This document shows positions 52,523 to 61,674 of a stretch of DNA of 64,000 nucleotides, piece by piece. A program made the translations under genes and the position numbers. The number at the start of each line of letters is the position of its first letter. Position 1 is the stretch's first letter. Origin of the DNA: Roseomonas gilardii subsp. gilardii (GTDB lineage: Bacteria > Pseudomonadota > Alphaproteobacteria > Acetobacterales > Acetobacteraceae); NCBI RefSeq assembly GCF_023078375.1, contig NZ_CP095554.1:1724501-1788500 (forward strand). The letters are read 5' to 3'. The notes beneath the pieces are model-generated. The model was given only the letters and a program-made list of their open reading frames with translations. It ran no database searches and was not told where the DNA came from.

Positions 52523-54181
52523 TCAGGCCACGCCGTAGACCCGGCGCGCGGTTTCGGGGTCGATGCGGCGTTCCGCCACGTCGCGGGCGACCGCCTCCGC
52601 GCCGCGGCCGGAGGGTAGGCCGTAACCACCGGCGCCGGGGGTGACGATCTCCACCACCTGTCCGGGCCTGAGCACGCCGGAGCCATGGTCGAAGGGCGCC
52701 ACTCCCTCGCCATAGACGAAGCCGCCCTTGCCGCCCGGCAGGCCGCCGGCCAGCCCCCAGGGCGCGGAGCGCAGGCGGGAGCCGTCCACGCGCAGCCGGC
52801 ACTCGGCCTCGGCGCGATAGACCCGGCGCAGCCCCATGCCGCCGCGATGCGTGCCGCAGCCGCCGGAACCGTCCACTAGTTCATAGCGCAGCAGGGTGAG
52901 CGGATATTCCAGCTCCAGCGCCTCGGCCGGGAGGTTGGAGGTGTTGGTCATATGGACATGCACGCCGTCCAGCCCGTCCTTGTCGTGACGGGCGCCGGAA
53001 CCGCCGCCGATGGTTTCCAGATAGACCCAGATCTCCCCCGTGCCTGGCTGCGTACCGACGAAGGTGGCGGAGGCGACGGAGCCGTTGCAGGCGGCGATCA
53101 CCCGTTCCGGCACCACCTGGGCCAGGGCCCCGTGGATCAGGTCCACCACGCGCTGGCAGGCGGCGATGCGCCCGTTCACCGCGGCCGGGGCGGTGCAGTT
53201 GACGATACTGCTCTCCCGCGCCGTGACCGTCAGCGGCCGGGCGAGGCCGGCATTGGGCAGGATGGTCGGGTCCACCACCGTCTTCACCGCGTAATAGACG
53301 GTGGAAAGCAGTGCCGTGTAGACCATGTTCAGCCCGGCGCGGACCTGGTCCGGCGCCTCGAAATGCAGCCGCATCTCGTCGCCCGCCACGGTGATCTCGC
53401 AGGCCATCGGCAGGTCCTGGTCGATCTCAGGATTGTCGAACAGATCCTCGAAGCGGTAGGTGCCGTCGGGGATGGTGGCGATGCCCGCGCGCATCTTGCG
53501 CTCGGCATAGTCCAGCAGCGCGTCGCCCGCCGCCAGCACCGTGTCCGTGCCGTACTTTGCGCAGAGCGCCTGCATCCGCTCCACGCCTAGCCGGTTGGCC
53601 GCCATCTGCGCCCGCAGGTCCGACAGGCGCTCGCGCGGCACCTGGCAGTTCAGCAGCAGAAGCTCCTGCACGTCCTTCTGCAACTCGCCGGCGCGGTAGA
53701 GGCGGATCGGCGGGATGCGGATGCCTTCCTGGAAGATATGCGCATGGCCGCGATCGGCGAAATCAGCATGGTGGGCCGTGTTCACCGCCCAGGCGACGAT
53801 ACGGCTCCGCCCGCCATCCTCGACGAAGATCGGCTCGGCCAGCACGATGTCCGGCAGGTGCGTGCCGCCGCCCTCATAGGCGTCGTTGCCCATGAAGACA
53901 TCGCCCGGCCGCATCTCCGCAACCGGATGGCGCTTGAGGATATGCGGGATGATGCCGATGAAGCTGCCCAGATGCATCGGGATGTGCTCGGCCTGGCACA
54001 GCGTCTCCCCCGCCGTGTTGAACAGGGCCGTGGAGCAGTCCCGCCGCTCCTTGATGTTGGTGGAATAGGAGGCGCGCACCAGCGCCTCGCCCATCTCCTC
54101 GGTGATCGAGGACAGGGCGGAGGAGATCACCTCGACGGTGATGGGATCGACCGCGACGCGGTCCTGCGCGGCGGCGCTCAT
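52523..54181 (-). CDS. hyuB: Hydantoinase B / oxoprolinase family subunit
   Basis: The 552-residue protein is the B subunit of ATP-dependent hydantoinase or 5-oxoprolinase-type enzymes. It begins DPITVEVISSALSSITEEMGEALVRASYSTNIKERRDCSTALF and contains GNDAYEGGGTHLPDIVL and TAHHADFADRGH, the conserved metal-binding region, and ends with DGSGGCGTHRGGMGLRRVYR. Its ATG overlaps the hyuA stop (ATGA), which shows coupled synthesis of the two subunits. Acetone or acetophenone carboxylases share this fold, but their third subunit is missing here. Confidence 0.93.
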   Translation of the reverse strand: MSAAAQDRVAVDPITVEVISSALSSITEEMGEALVRASYSTNIKERRDCSTALFNTAGETLCQAEHIPMHLGSFIGIIPHILKRHPVAEMRPGDVFMGNDAYEGGGTHLPDIVLAEPIFVEDGGRSRIVAWAVNTAHHADFADRGHAHIFQEGIRIPPIRLYRAGELQKDVQELLLLNCQVPRERLSDLRAQMAANRLGVERMQALCAKYGTDTVLAAGDALLDYAERKMRAGIATIPDGTYRFEDLFDNPEIDQDLPMACEITVAGDEMRLHFEAPDQVRAGLNMVYTALLSTVYYAVKTVVDPTILPNAGLARPLTVTARESSIVNCTAPAAVNGRIAACQRVVDLIHGALAQVVPERVIAACNGSVASATFVGTQPGTGEIWVYLETIGGGSGARHDKDGLDGVHVHMTNTSNLPAEALELEYPLTLLRYELVDGSGGCGTHRGGMGLRRVYRAEAECRLRVDGSRLRSAPWGLAGGLPGGKGGFVYGEGVAPFDHGSGVLRPGQVVEIVTPGAGGYGLPSGRGAEAVARDVAERRIDPETARRVYGVA

Positions 54182-56229
54182 GCGGCCTCCAGGATCAGGT
54201 TCAGATAGGGTTCGACACGGGCGGCCATGGCGGGCAGCACCACGGTGGTGGTGTCCATCTGCTCGATGATGGCCGGGCCCTGAACGATGTTGCCGGGCCG
54301 CAGCTTCGCGCGGTCGTAGATGGGACAGGGGGTCCAGCCGCCGGCCTCGGGCATCCAGACCTCGCGCTCGCCGGTCCGCGCGGCGGAGGCGTCCGGCCCT
54401 TCCTCCGGCTGCGGCTGGAAGGCGGCCTTGCGCACCAGCCCTGTGGCCTCGACGCGATAGGTGACGAGCTGCACCGTCTCGCCCTCCGCCACGAAGCCAT
54501 AGCGCTGCCGGTGCGCGGCGGCGAAGCCCTCGGCCAGGGCGTCGAGCGTCGCCTGTCCGATCTCCCCTTCGGGAAGCGGGATGCTCAGCTCGTAGTTCTG
54601 CCCGGCATAGCGCATGTCCACCGTGCGCTTCAGGCGCCGCGCCTCCGGTGCGATGCCCTCCGCTTCGAACCAGCTCCCGGCCTGGGTTTCCAGCCCGGCG
54701 AAGGCCCCGCGCATCAGCGGCAGGGAGGCCTCGTCCAGCACCGCCAGCCGCGTGGAGGCGAAATCCGCCCGCAGGTCGGTCAGCAGCAGCCCGGTGGCGC
54801 AGAGGATGCCCGGCGTCAGCGGCACCAGGATGCGGGAGATGTCGAGCTCCTTCGCCAGACGCGCCGCATGCAGCGGCCCGGCGCCGCCGAAGGCAACCAG
54901 GGTGTAGTCGCGCGGGTCGTGGCCGCGCTGCACGGAGATGACGCGGATGGCGCGCGCCATGTTGGCTGTCACCACGCTGATGATGCCCTGCGCCGTGGCC
55001 ATCACGTCCAGCCCCAGCCTCTCCGCCAGACGCCCGATCGCCTCCTTCGCCAGGTCCTGCCGCACCGGCATGCGGCCGGCCAGCAGATGCGTCGGGTTCA
55101 GCGTCTGCAGCACCACATTCGCGTCGGTGGTGGAGGGCTCGGTGCTGCCCTGATCGTAGCAGACCGGCCCGGGGAAGGCGCCGCAGGAGCGCGGTCCGAC
55201 CTTCAGCAGCCCGCCGCTGTCCACATAGGCGATGGAGCCGCCGCCCGCGCCCACGGTGTGGATGTCGAGCATCGGCGCCTTGATCGGATAGCCATGCACT
55301 TCGGCCTCCGCGGTCAGGCGGCACTGGCTGTCCTTCAGCAGTGCGACATCGGTGGAGGTGCCGCCCATGTCGAAGGTGATCAGGTCGGGGATGCCGACCA
55401 TCCGCCCGATCTCCTGCGCCGCCACCACGCCGGTGGAGGGGCCGGACAGCACGGTCCGGACGGGCAGCCGCGCCGCCGCCTCGAAGCCGATGACGCCGCC
55501 ATTGCTCTGCGTGAGCTGCGGCGTGACGGCGAGGCCGAGGTCGCGCAGCCGGGCGGAGAGACGGCGGATATAGCCCTCCATCACCGGGCCCAGATAGGCG
55601 TTCACCGCCGTGGTGGAGAGCCGTTCGAACTCGCGGAACTCGGGGGCTACCTCGTGGCTGGCGCAGACGAAGGCTTCGGGAAACTCCTCCTCCACGATGC
55701 GCTTCGCGGCGGCCTCGTGCTCCGGCCGGACGAAGCCGTAGAGGAAGGAGATGGCCACGGATTTCACATCCGCCGCCTTCAGCGCCCGGGCGGCCTCGCG
55801 CACCGCCTGCTCGTCCAGCGCGGTCTCCACCCGGCCGTCATGGTGGACACGCTCCGGCACCTCCAGCCGCAGGTCGCGCGAGACCAGGATCTCGGGCTTG
55901 TCGGCCTGCAGGTCGTAGAGGTCCGGCCGCTTCTGCCGTCCGATCTCCAGCAGGTCGCGGAACCCGTCCGTGGTGATCAGCCCGGTCTTCACGCCGCGGT
56001 GCTGGATCAGCGCGTTGGTTGCCACCGTGGTGCCATGGCCCAGGAAGCCCACCTCGCCGGCCGCGACGCCGACCTGGCCGATGCCTTCCTCGAAGCCCTG
56101 CGCGATGCCGCGCGAGGGATCGTCCGGCGTGGAGGGCACCTTCCACACCGCCATCCGCCCGCTCTCCTCCTCGAAGAGGCAGACATCGGTGAAGGTGCCG
56201 CCGGAATCCACCCCGATACGCCAGACCAT
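54178..56229 (-). CDS. hyuA: Hydantoinase A / oxoprolinase family subunit
   Basis: The 683-residue A subunit has an actin-like ATPase fold: the first phosphate motif is IGVDSGGTFTDVCLFEE at residues 5-21, the second is LITFDMGGTSTDVALLKD near residue 300, and HTVGAGGGSIAYVDSGG follows. It activates the ring amide with ATP for opening by the B subunit. The ATG at 56229 follows a gaggggatcgatcgg region; an 87-codon upstream extension of the frame has no family likeness. It heads the operon hyuA-hyuB-receptor-SDR. The gap from here to 56684 is 455 bases and holds the MarR-type site but no gene I can support. Confidence 0.93.
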   Translation of the reverse strand: MVWRIGVDSGGTFTDVCLFEEESGRMAVWKVPSTPDDPSRGIAQGFEEGIGQVGVAAGEVGFLGHGTTVATNALIQHRGVKTGLITTDGFRDLLEIGRQKRPDLYDLQADKPEILVSRDLRLEVPERVHHDGRVETALDEQAVREAARALKAADVKSVAISFLYGFVRPEHEAAAKRIVEEEFPEAFVCASHEVAPEFREFERLSTTAVNAYLGPVMEGYIRRLSARLRDLGLAVTPQLTQSNGGVIGFEAAARLPVRTVLSGPSTGVVAAQEIGRMVGIPDLITFDMGGTSTDVALLKDSQCRLTAEAEVHGYPIKAPMLDIHTVGAGGGSIAYVDSGGLLKVGPRSCGAFPGPVCYDQGSTEPSTTDANVVLQTLNPTHLLAGRMPVRQDLAKEAIGRLAERLGLDVMATAQGIISVVTANMARAIRVISVQRGHDPRDYTLVAFGGAGPLHAARLAKELDISRILVPLTPGILCATGLLLTDLRADFASTRLAVLDEASLPLMRGAFAGLETQAGSWFEAEGIAPEARRLKRTVDMRYAGQNYELSIPLPEGEIGQATLDALAEGFAAAHRQRYGFVAEGETVQLVTYRVEATGLVRKAAFQPQPEEGPDASAARTGEREVWMPEAGGWTPCPIYDRAKLRPGNIVQGPAIIEQMDTTTVVLPAMAARVEPYLNLILEAA

Positions 56230-56607
56230 CCGATCGATCCCCTCATCCACTTTCGCGCCGGTCGCGTGCCCGGTTCTGTTCGTCGCCCCGATCCCGCCCC
56301 TGCCGGCGGTCCTCTTCCGGCCCGCCCGGCCGCCGCGTCCGGCACTCTCCACCCGCAATGGGATGGTGTCTTCATGCGCTGCGGCAAACCATCCGTCAGG
56401 GGTGGCTGCCCCGGCCGGAAGCAAGAGGTGGGCCAGGAACGTCCCGCCCCGGCCCGGGCCACAGGGGGCGGGACAGGCATTCCGGTACACCCGGCCGGCG
56501 GGGCATCGGCGGGAAGGCTGCTGTCCGGCTCTCCTGTATGCTGTTGGGGCTGCCCATCCGGCACGACCGTTTCCGCCGGCTGCGGCCTGATGGACCTTGA
56601 CCAGATC

Positions 56608-56625
56608 ATATCAGATGAGACATAT
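56608..56625. promoter_or_regulatory. MarR-type operator 1, upstream of the monooxygenase operon
   Basis: ATATCAGATGAGACATAT shares ATATCA-N-ATGAGAC and a final ATAT with operator 2 at 60224. It lies 59 bases before the proposed TTG start of the monooxygenase, much the same distance as operator 2 from hmgA. Confidence 0.65.
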
Positions 56626-56684
56626 TTGCCCCTGAAGCATACTGGAACGCCGGAAAGGCGTCCGTGGAAGGGAGGATCAAGGGG

Positions 56685-58409
56685 TTGCAGGAAGCCGTCT
56701 CGCCATCCGTGCCAGGTTCCGCTTCCCTGGTCACGGCCCCGGTGACCGATTACCAGGCGCTGCGCTTCGGCTACCGCCGCTCCGCCGACCAGGACGCCGC
56801 CCAGCCGGTCCGTCATCCGGTGGTGGTGGTCGGCGCCGGCCCGGTCGGGCTGGCCACCGCCATCGACCTCGCGCAATCCGGCACATCGGTGGTGGTGCTG
56901 GATGATGATGACCGCCTCGCCGGCGGCTCGCGCGCCATCTGCTTTGCCAAGCGCACGCTGGAGATCTTCGACCGCCTCGGCTGCGGGCAGCGCATGGTCG
57001 AGAAGGGCGTGGTCTGGAATCGCGGCAAGGTCTTCTTCCGCGACGAGCCCGTCTACAGCTTCGACCTGCTGCCCGAGACGGGCCATGCCCGCCCCGCCTT
57101 CATCAATCTGCAGCAATACTATGTCGAAGGCTTCCTGCTGGACCGCGCGCGGGAACTGCCGAATCTGGAGATCCGCTGGAAGAACAGCCTCGCGGGCCTG
57201 CAGGACGGCCCAGATGGCGTGCGGCTGGAGGTGGAGACGCCGGACGGGCCCTACAGCCTCCTGGCCGACTGGCTGGTTGCCGCCGATGGCGGCCGCAGCC
57301 CGACCCGCCGCCTGATGGGGCTGGAAAGCAGGGGACAGGTCTTCCGCGACCGCTTCCTGATCGCCGACGTGCGGATGGAGGCGGCCTTTCCCTCCGAGCG
57401 CTGGTTCTGGTTCGACCCGCCCTTCCACCCCAGCCAGTCCGTACTGCTGCACCGACAGCCGGACCATGTCTGGCGCATCGACTTCCAGCTCGGCTGGGAT
57501 GCCGATCCGGAGGCGGAAAAGCGTCCGGAGAACGTCATCCCCCGCGTCAGGGCGCTGCTGGGCGAGGACCGTGCCTTCACCCTGGAATGGGTCAGCGTCT
57601 ACAGCTTCGTCTGCCGCCGCATGGACCGCTTCCGCCACGGCCGTGTGCTGTTCACTGGAGACGCCGCGCATGGCGTCTCCCCCTTCGGCGCGCGCGGCGC
57701 CAACAGCGGCGTGCAGGATGCCGAGAACCTCGCCTGGAAGCTCGGCCTCGTGCTCCGCGGCGCGGCGCCGGAAAGCCTGCTCGACAGCTATGACAGCGAG
57801 CGTGTCTTCGCCGCCGACGAGAACATCCGCCACTCGACGCGCAGCACCGATTTCATCACGCCGAAGAACGAGGTCAGCCGCGCCTTCCGCGATGCCGTGC
57901 TGGATCTGGCGCGCGACTGCAACTTCGCCCGGCGCATGGTCAACAGCGGCCGCCTTTCCGTGCCGGCAGTGCTGCGCGACTCGCCGCTGAACACGCCGGA
58001 TGGCGAGTCCTTCGCCGGCGCCATGGTGCCCGGCGCGGCGGCGGCGGATGCGCCCGTGTACCGGGACGGAGCGGCGGAATGGCTGCTGCCGCATCTGGGC
58101 GGCGGCTTCACCGGCCTGCTCTTCGCCGGGGCGCCGCCATCGCCCGACCTGATGGCCGGCCTGCGCGCGCTCGGCTCCGGTGCCGTGCCGATGCGCCTCG
58201 TGATCCTGCGCCCCGCCGGCTCCACGCCCTTCGCCGTGGAGGGGGCCACGGTGCTGGAGGATGCCGAGGGCCTGGCGCGGGAGCGCTACGATGGCGGGGA
58301 GGGGGGCTTCTACCTCATCCGCCCCGACCAGCATGTCTGCGCCCGCTGGCGCGCCGCCGATCCCGCAAGGGTCCGCGCCGCGCTCGCCCGTGCCAGCGGC
58401 AATGCCTGA
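56685..58409 (+). CDS. FAD-dependent aromatic hydroxylase (candidate 3-hydroxyphenylacetate 6-hydroxylase flavoprotein)
   Basis: The 574-residue protein is a class A flavoprotein monooxygenase of the PheA/MhpA type. It has the FAD motif VVVGAGPVGLATAIDLA, the DG motif WLVAADGGRSPTRRLMGL, the GD motif RVLFTGDAAHGVSPFGARGANSGVQDAENLAWKL, and a C-terminal thioredoxin-like domain. TTG at 56685 is chosen as start because GGAGG lies 9 bases upstream; a GTG at 56664 is possible. A DUF2783 gene and an MBL-fold gene follow. A shared operator links it to the homogentisate genes, and no hppD gene is present, so it may make homogentisate from 3-hydroxyphenylacetate (MhaA role). That function is inference. 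Confidence 0.85.
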   Translation: MQEAVSPSVPGSASLVTAPVTDYQALRFGYRRSADQDAAQPVRHPVVVVGAGPVGLATAIDLAQSGTSVVVLDDDDRLAGGSRAICFAKRTLEIFDRLGCGQRMVEKGVVWNRGKVFFRDEPVYSFDLLPETGHARPAFINLQQYYVEGFLLDRARELPNLEIRWKNSLAGLQDGPDGVRLEVETPDGPYSLLADWLVAADGGRSPTRRLMGLESRGQVFRDRFLIADVRMEAAFPSERWFWFDPPFHPSQSVLLHRQPDHVWRIDFQLGWDADPEAEKRPENVIPRVRALLGEDRAFTLEWVSVYSFVCRRMDRFRHGRVLFTGDAAHGVSPFGARGANSGVQDAENLAWKLGLVLRGAAPESLLDSYDSERVFAADENIRHSTRSTDFITPKNEVSRAFRDAVLDLARDCNFARRMVNSGRLSVPAVLRDSPLNTPDGESFAGAMVPGAAAADAPVYRDGAAEWLLPHLGGGFTGLLFAGAPPSPDLMAGLRALGSGAVPMRLVILRPAGSTPFAVEGATVLEDAEGLARERYDGGEGGFYLIRPDQHVCARWRAADPARVRAALARASGNA

Positions 58410-58422
58410 AGGGATGCCCGCC

Positions 58423-58665
58423 ATGCCGCACCAGGCCACCCTGAACACCGAGCCCCATATCGAGGCGCCGGACGATTTCTACGCCGCGCTGGTCGATGCC
58501 CAGCGCGGCCTCACCCCGGCGCAGAGCCAGCAGGTGAATGCGCGGCTGATCCTGCTTCTCGCCAACCATATCGGCGATACCCGGGTGCTGGAACAGGCCC
58601 TGGCTCGCGCCCGGGCGGGCATTGTCCCCGCCGGAGCCGACGAGACCCTGCGTGCCACGCGATGA
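58423..58665 (+). CDS. DUF2783 small protein, possible coupling subunit
   Basis: The 80-residue protein matches DUF2783, with DDFYAALVDAQRGLTPAQSQQVNARLILLLANHIGDTRVLEQALARAR covering most of its length, a helical bundle with no membrane segment. It lies 13 bases after the flavoprotein gene. In the 3-hydroxyphenylacetate hydroxylase of Pseudomonas putida a small coupling protein (MhaB) accompanies the flavoprotein, and this gene is in the equivalent position; that role is inference. ATG at 58423 is chosen since GAAGGG lies about 9 bases upstream; two earlier in-frame ATGs exist. Confidence 0.8.
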   Translation: MPHQATLNTEPHIEAPDDFYAALVDAQRGLTPAQSQQVNARLILLLANHIGDTRVLEQALARARAGIVPAGADETLRATR

Positions 58666-58699
58666 AGCGTGGCACGAACCGAAGAGAGAGGACGACGCC

Positions 58700-59677
58700 A
58701 TGTCATTCGCCAGCACCAAGGATCTCGCCGAGAAGAAGGTCTCCTTCGAGGAGCTCGGCCCCGGCCTCTATGGCTACACCGCCGAGGGCGACCCCAATTC
58801 CGGCGTGGTGATCGGCGACGATTCCGTGCTGGTGGTGGATGCCCAGGCGACGCCGCGCATGGCGCAGGACGTGATCGCCCGCATCCGCACCGTGACCGAC
58901 AAGCCGGTGAAGCATGTGGTGCTCTCGCACTACCACGCCGTGCGCGTGCTTGGCGCTTCGGGCTACGAGGGCGCGGAGATCATCGCTTCCGATGTCACGC
59001 GCGACATGATCGTGGAGCGCGGCCAGCAGGACATGGACAGCGAGATCGGCCGCTTCCCGCGCCTGTTCCGGGGCAAGGAAAGCATTCCCGGCCTCACCTG
59101 GCCCGACATCACCTTCCAGAAGAAGATGACGCTCTGGCTCGGCAAGCGGGAGGTGCAGATCATCCATATCGGCCGTTCCCACACGGCGGGCGACACGGTG
59201 GTCTGGCTGCCGAAGGAGCGTGTGCTCTTCGCCGGCGACACGGTGGAATTCGGCGCCACCCCCTATTGCGGCGACGCGCATTTCACCGACTGGCCCGGCA
59301 CGCTGGCGGCGCTGAAGGCGCTGGGGCCCAAGGCGATGGTGCCGGGCCGCGGCCGCTCGCTGGTCACGGAGGCCGATATCGCGGAGGGCATCGAGGGCAC
59401 CGCCTCCTTCACCACCGACCTCTTCGCCATCGCGAAGGAAGGCGTGGCGGCCGGCAAGGAACTCGGCGAGATCTACGCGATCGCCATGGAGCGGATGCGC
59501 CCGAAATACGGCCACTGGGTGATCTTCGAGCACTGCATGCCCTTCGACGTCAGCCGCGCCTATGACGAGGCGCGCGGGCTGGACCGGCCGCAGATCTGGA
59601 CCGCCGAGCGGGACGTGGAGATGTGGCGCGCCCTGGAGGGCAGCCGCCCTGTGAAATCCGCCGAGCTGGACGGCTGA
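58700..59677 (+). CDS. MBL-fold protein with degenerate metal motif
   Basis: The 325-residue protein has the metallo-beta-lactamase fold (GVVIGDDSVLVVDAQATP strand, later GRSHTAGDTVVWLPKERVLFAGDTVEFGA). The first metal motif is SHYHAVRVLGA instead of the canonical HxHxDH: the Asp and third His are Val and Arg. The second ligand region keeps SHTAGD and FAGD. It may bind one metal or work as a hydrolase with altered chemistry. It is the third gene of the flavoprotein operon and could cleave a thioester, lactone or ring product. Convergent with the MarR gene. Confidence 0.82.
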   Translation: MSFASTKDLAEKKVSFEELGPGLYGYTAEGDPNSGVVIGDDSVLVVDAQATPRMAQDVIARIRTVTDKPVKHVVLSHYHAVRVLGASGYEGAEIIASDVTRDMIVERGQQDMDSEIGRFPRLFRGKESIPGLTWPDITFQKKMTLWLGKREVQIIHIGRSHTAGDTVVWLPKERVLFAGDTVEFGATPYCGDAHFTDWPGTLAALKALGPKAMVPGRGRSLVTEADIAEGIEGTASFTTDLFAIAKEGVAAGKELGEIYAIAMERMRPKYGHWVIFEHCMPFDVSRAYDEARGLDRPQIWTAERDVEMWRALEGSRPVKSAELDG

Positions 59678-59684
59678 TTTCCGC

Positions 59685-60164
59685 TCAGCCCGCCTCCTCA
59701 TGCCCCGCTTCCTCGCCCAGCATCTCGCGCGCCCGCGTGCCGATCTTCGCGAGGATGCCGCCGAGCTGCCGCTGCTCGGCCTCGGTCAGCGCCGAGGCCA
59801 GCGCCGCCTGCAGCGTCAGGGCCAGCGGCACGATCTGGCGATAGGTTGCCAGCCCCTGCCGCGTCAGGCTCAGGATCTGCGCCCGCTGGTCGCGCGGATG
59901 GGCGCGGCGGTCCAGCAGCCCCTTGTCGGCGAGGCGGATCACGGCGCGGCTGACCCGCACCCGGTCCATGCCGGTGCGCTCGATCACCTCCTGCGTGGTG
60001 GGCGAGCCCTGTTCGCCCACCACCGCGACCACGCGCCATTCCGGGATGCTGAGGCCGAAGCGTTCCTGGTAGCGGGTGGCGAAGAGGCTGCTCACCGCCT
60101 CCGTCACCACCGACAGGCGATAGGGAAGGAATTCCCCCAGCACCAGCGGCCGGGGGGCATCCAT
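59685..60164 (-). CDS. MarR-family regulator of aromatic catabolism (HmgR-like role)
   Basis: The 159-residue protein has a MarR winged helix: RYQERFGLSIPEWRVVAVVGEQGSPTTQEVIERTGMDRVRVSRAVIRLADKGLLDRRAHPRDQRAQILSLT, with the wing RAHPRDQRA. The start is uncertain: the ATG at 60164 has a GGAAG ribosome site, while an ATG at 60230 would overlap operator 2. It lies divergent from hmgA and convergent with the MBL gene. Two matching palindromes at 56608 and 60224 are its likely targets, so it should repress both operons until an aromatic acid binds. Confidence 0.86.
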   Translation of the reverse strand: MDAPRPLVLGEFLPYRLSVVTEAVSSLFATRYQERFGLSIPEWRVVAVVGEQGSPTTQEVIERTGMDRVRVSRAVIRLADKGLLDRRAHPRDQRAQILSLTRQGLATYRQIVPLALTLQAALASALTEAEQRQLGGILAKIGTRAREMLGEEAGHEEAG

Positions 60165-60223
60165 CTCGGCTTCCGCCGCCTTGGCCACGGATCGGGGGGC
60201 GCGGGTCACATTTCGTGCTTTCG

Positions 60224-60242
60224 ATATCATATGAGACGATAT
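60224..60242. promoter_or_regulatory. MarR-type operator 2, upstream of hmgA
   Basis: ATATCATATGAGACGATAT has ATATC/GATAT inverted arms around ATATGAGAC. It lies 56 bases before the hmgA start and just upstream of the marR coding region, fitting both autoregulation and control of hmgA-fahA-maiA. Confidence 0.7.
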
Positions 60243-60298
60243 AAAATCCTTCACCGAACCATCATAACCGGCTCTGACCCGGATCGGGAGCAAGACGC

Positions 60299-61657
60299 AT
60301 GAACCAGACCGTGAAACCCGCGCTGGCTGTGGCACCGTCCAGCGCGGTGAACCAGGTGGCCTATCTCTCCGGCTTCGGCAACGGCTTCGAGACGGAGGCC
60401 CTGCCGGGCGCCCTGCCGGTCGGGCGCAACTCGCCGCAGCGCTGCGCCTACGGGCTTTATGCCGAGCAGCTTTCGGGCTCGCCCTTCACCGCGCCGCGCG
60501 CCACCAACGAGCGCTCCTGGCTCTACCGCATCCGTCCGACCGTGGCGCATTGGGGGCAGTTCCGGAAGGCCGATGCCGGGCTCTGGCGCACGGCACCCTG
60601 CGTGGAGACCGAGATGGCCCCCGCGCCGCTGCGTTGGGACCCGGTCCCCCTGCCCGAAGGGAAGGGCACGGATTTCCTGGAAGGCATCCGCACCATCACC
60701 ACGGCCGGCGACGCGGCGGCCCAGGCAGGCATGGGCAGCCATGTCTATCTCGTCACCCGCTCCATGCGCGACGAATACTTCTACAACGCCGATGGCGAGA
60801 TGCTCTTCGTGCCGCAGCAGGGCGACCTGCGGCTCTGGACCGAGTTCGGCATCATCGACATCGAGCCGGGCGAGATCGCGGTGATCCCGCGCGGCGTGAA
60901 GATCCGTGTCGAACTGCATGACGAGCAGCCGGCGCGCGGCTATCTCTGCGAGAATTACGGCGGCGCCTTCACCCTGCCGGACCGCGGCCCGATCGGCGCC
61001 AACTGCCTCGCCAACCCGCGCGACTTCCTCACTCCTGTGGCGGCCTATGAGGACCGCGACACCCCCTCGACCCTCACCATCAAATGGGGCGGCAATCTGT
61101 GGCGCGCGGAAATCCCGCACTCGCCGCTCGACGTGGTTGCCTGGCACGGCAACTACGCCCCCTACAAATACGACCTGCGCCGCTACTCGCCGGTCGGGCC
61201 GATCCTCTTCGACCATGCCGACCCGTCGATCTTCACCGTACTGACCTCGCCCTCCGAGACGCCCGGCACGGCCAATATCGACTTCGTGATCTTCTCCGAT
61301 CGCTGGCTGGTGGCCGAGAACACCTTCCGTCCGCCCTGGTACCACATGAACGTGATGAGCGAGTTCATGGGCCTGATCTACGGCGTCTATGACGCCAAGA
61401 CCGGCGGCGGTTTCGCGCCGGGCGGCTTCTCGCTGCACAACACCATGCTGCCGCACGGGCCGGACCAGTCTTCCTTCGAGAAGGCCAGCAGCGTCGAACT
61501 GCAGCCGCACAAGCTGGAGGGCACGCTGGCCTTCATGTTCGAGACCCGCTTCCCGCAGCGCGTGACCCGCTTCGCCGCCGAGGCACCGCAACTGCAGTCC
61601 GACTATGCCGGCTACGGCCTGGGCCTGCACAAGAACTTCGACCCGAGCCACCCGTGA
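60299..61657 (+). CDS. hmgA: Homogentisate 1,2-dioxygenase
   Basis: HmgA opens the homogentisate ring with O2 and Fe(II), giving maleylacetoacetate. The 452-residue length is normal. The N-terminus has [24 protein letters not shown], a strong family marker, and the iron site is in the C-terminal part: His and Glu in [19 protein letters not shown] and His in [13 protein letters not shown]. The start follows cgggagcaag. fahA follows after 17 bases. Confidence 0.97.
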   Translation: MNQTVKPALAVAPSSAVNQVAYLSGFGNGFETEALPGALPVGRNSPQRCAYGLYAEQLSGSPFTAPRATNERSWLYRIRPTVAHWGQFRKADAGLWRTAPCVETEMAPAPLRWDPVPLPEGKGTDFLEGIRTITTAGDAAAQAGMGSHVYLVTRSMRDEYFYNADGEMLFVPQQGDLRLWTEFGIIDIEPGEIAVIPRGVKIRVELHDEQPARGYLCENYGGAFTLPDRGPIGANCLANPRDFLTPVAAYEDRDTPSTLTIKWGGNLWRAEIPHSPLDVVAWHGNYAPYKYDLRRYSPVGPILFDHADPSIFTVLTSPSETPGTANIDFVIFSDRWLVAENTFRPPWYHMNVMSEFMGLIYGVYDAKTGGGFAPGGFSLHNTMLPHGPDQSSFEKASSVELQPHKLEGTLAFMFETRFPQRVTRFAAEAPQLQSDYAGYGLGLHKNFDPSHP

Positions 61658-61674
61658 GCCGCGCGAGAGACACC

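Noticed and set aside
56007-58448. 813-codon antisense frame over the flavoprotein gene
   Set aside because: The plus strand has clear FAD motifs; the antisense product is compositionally biased with no motif.
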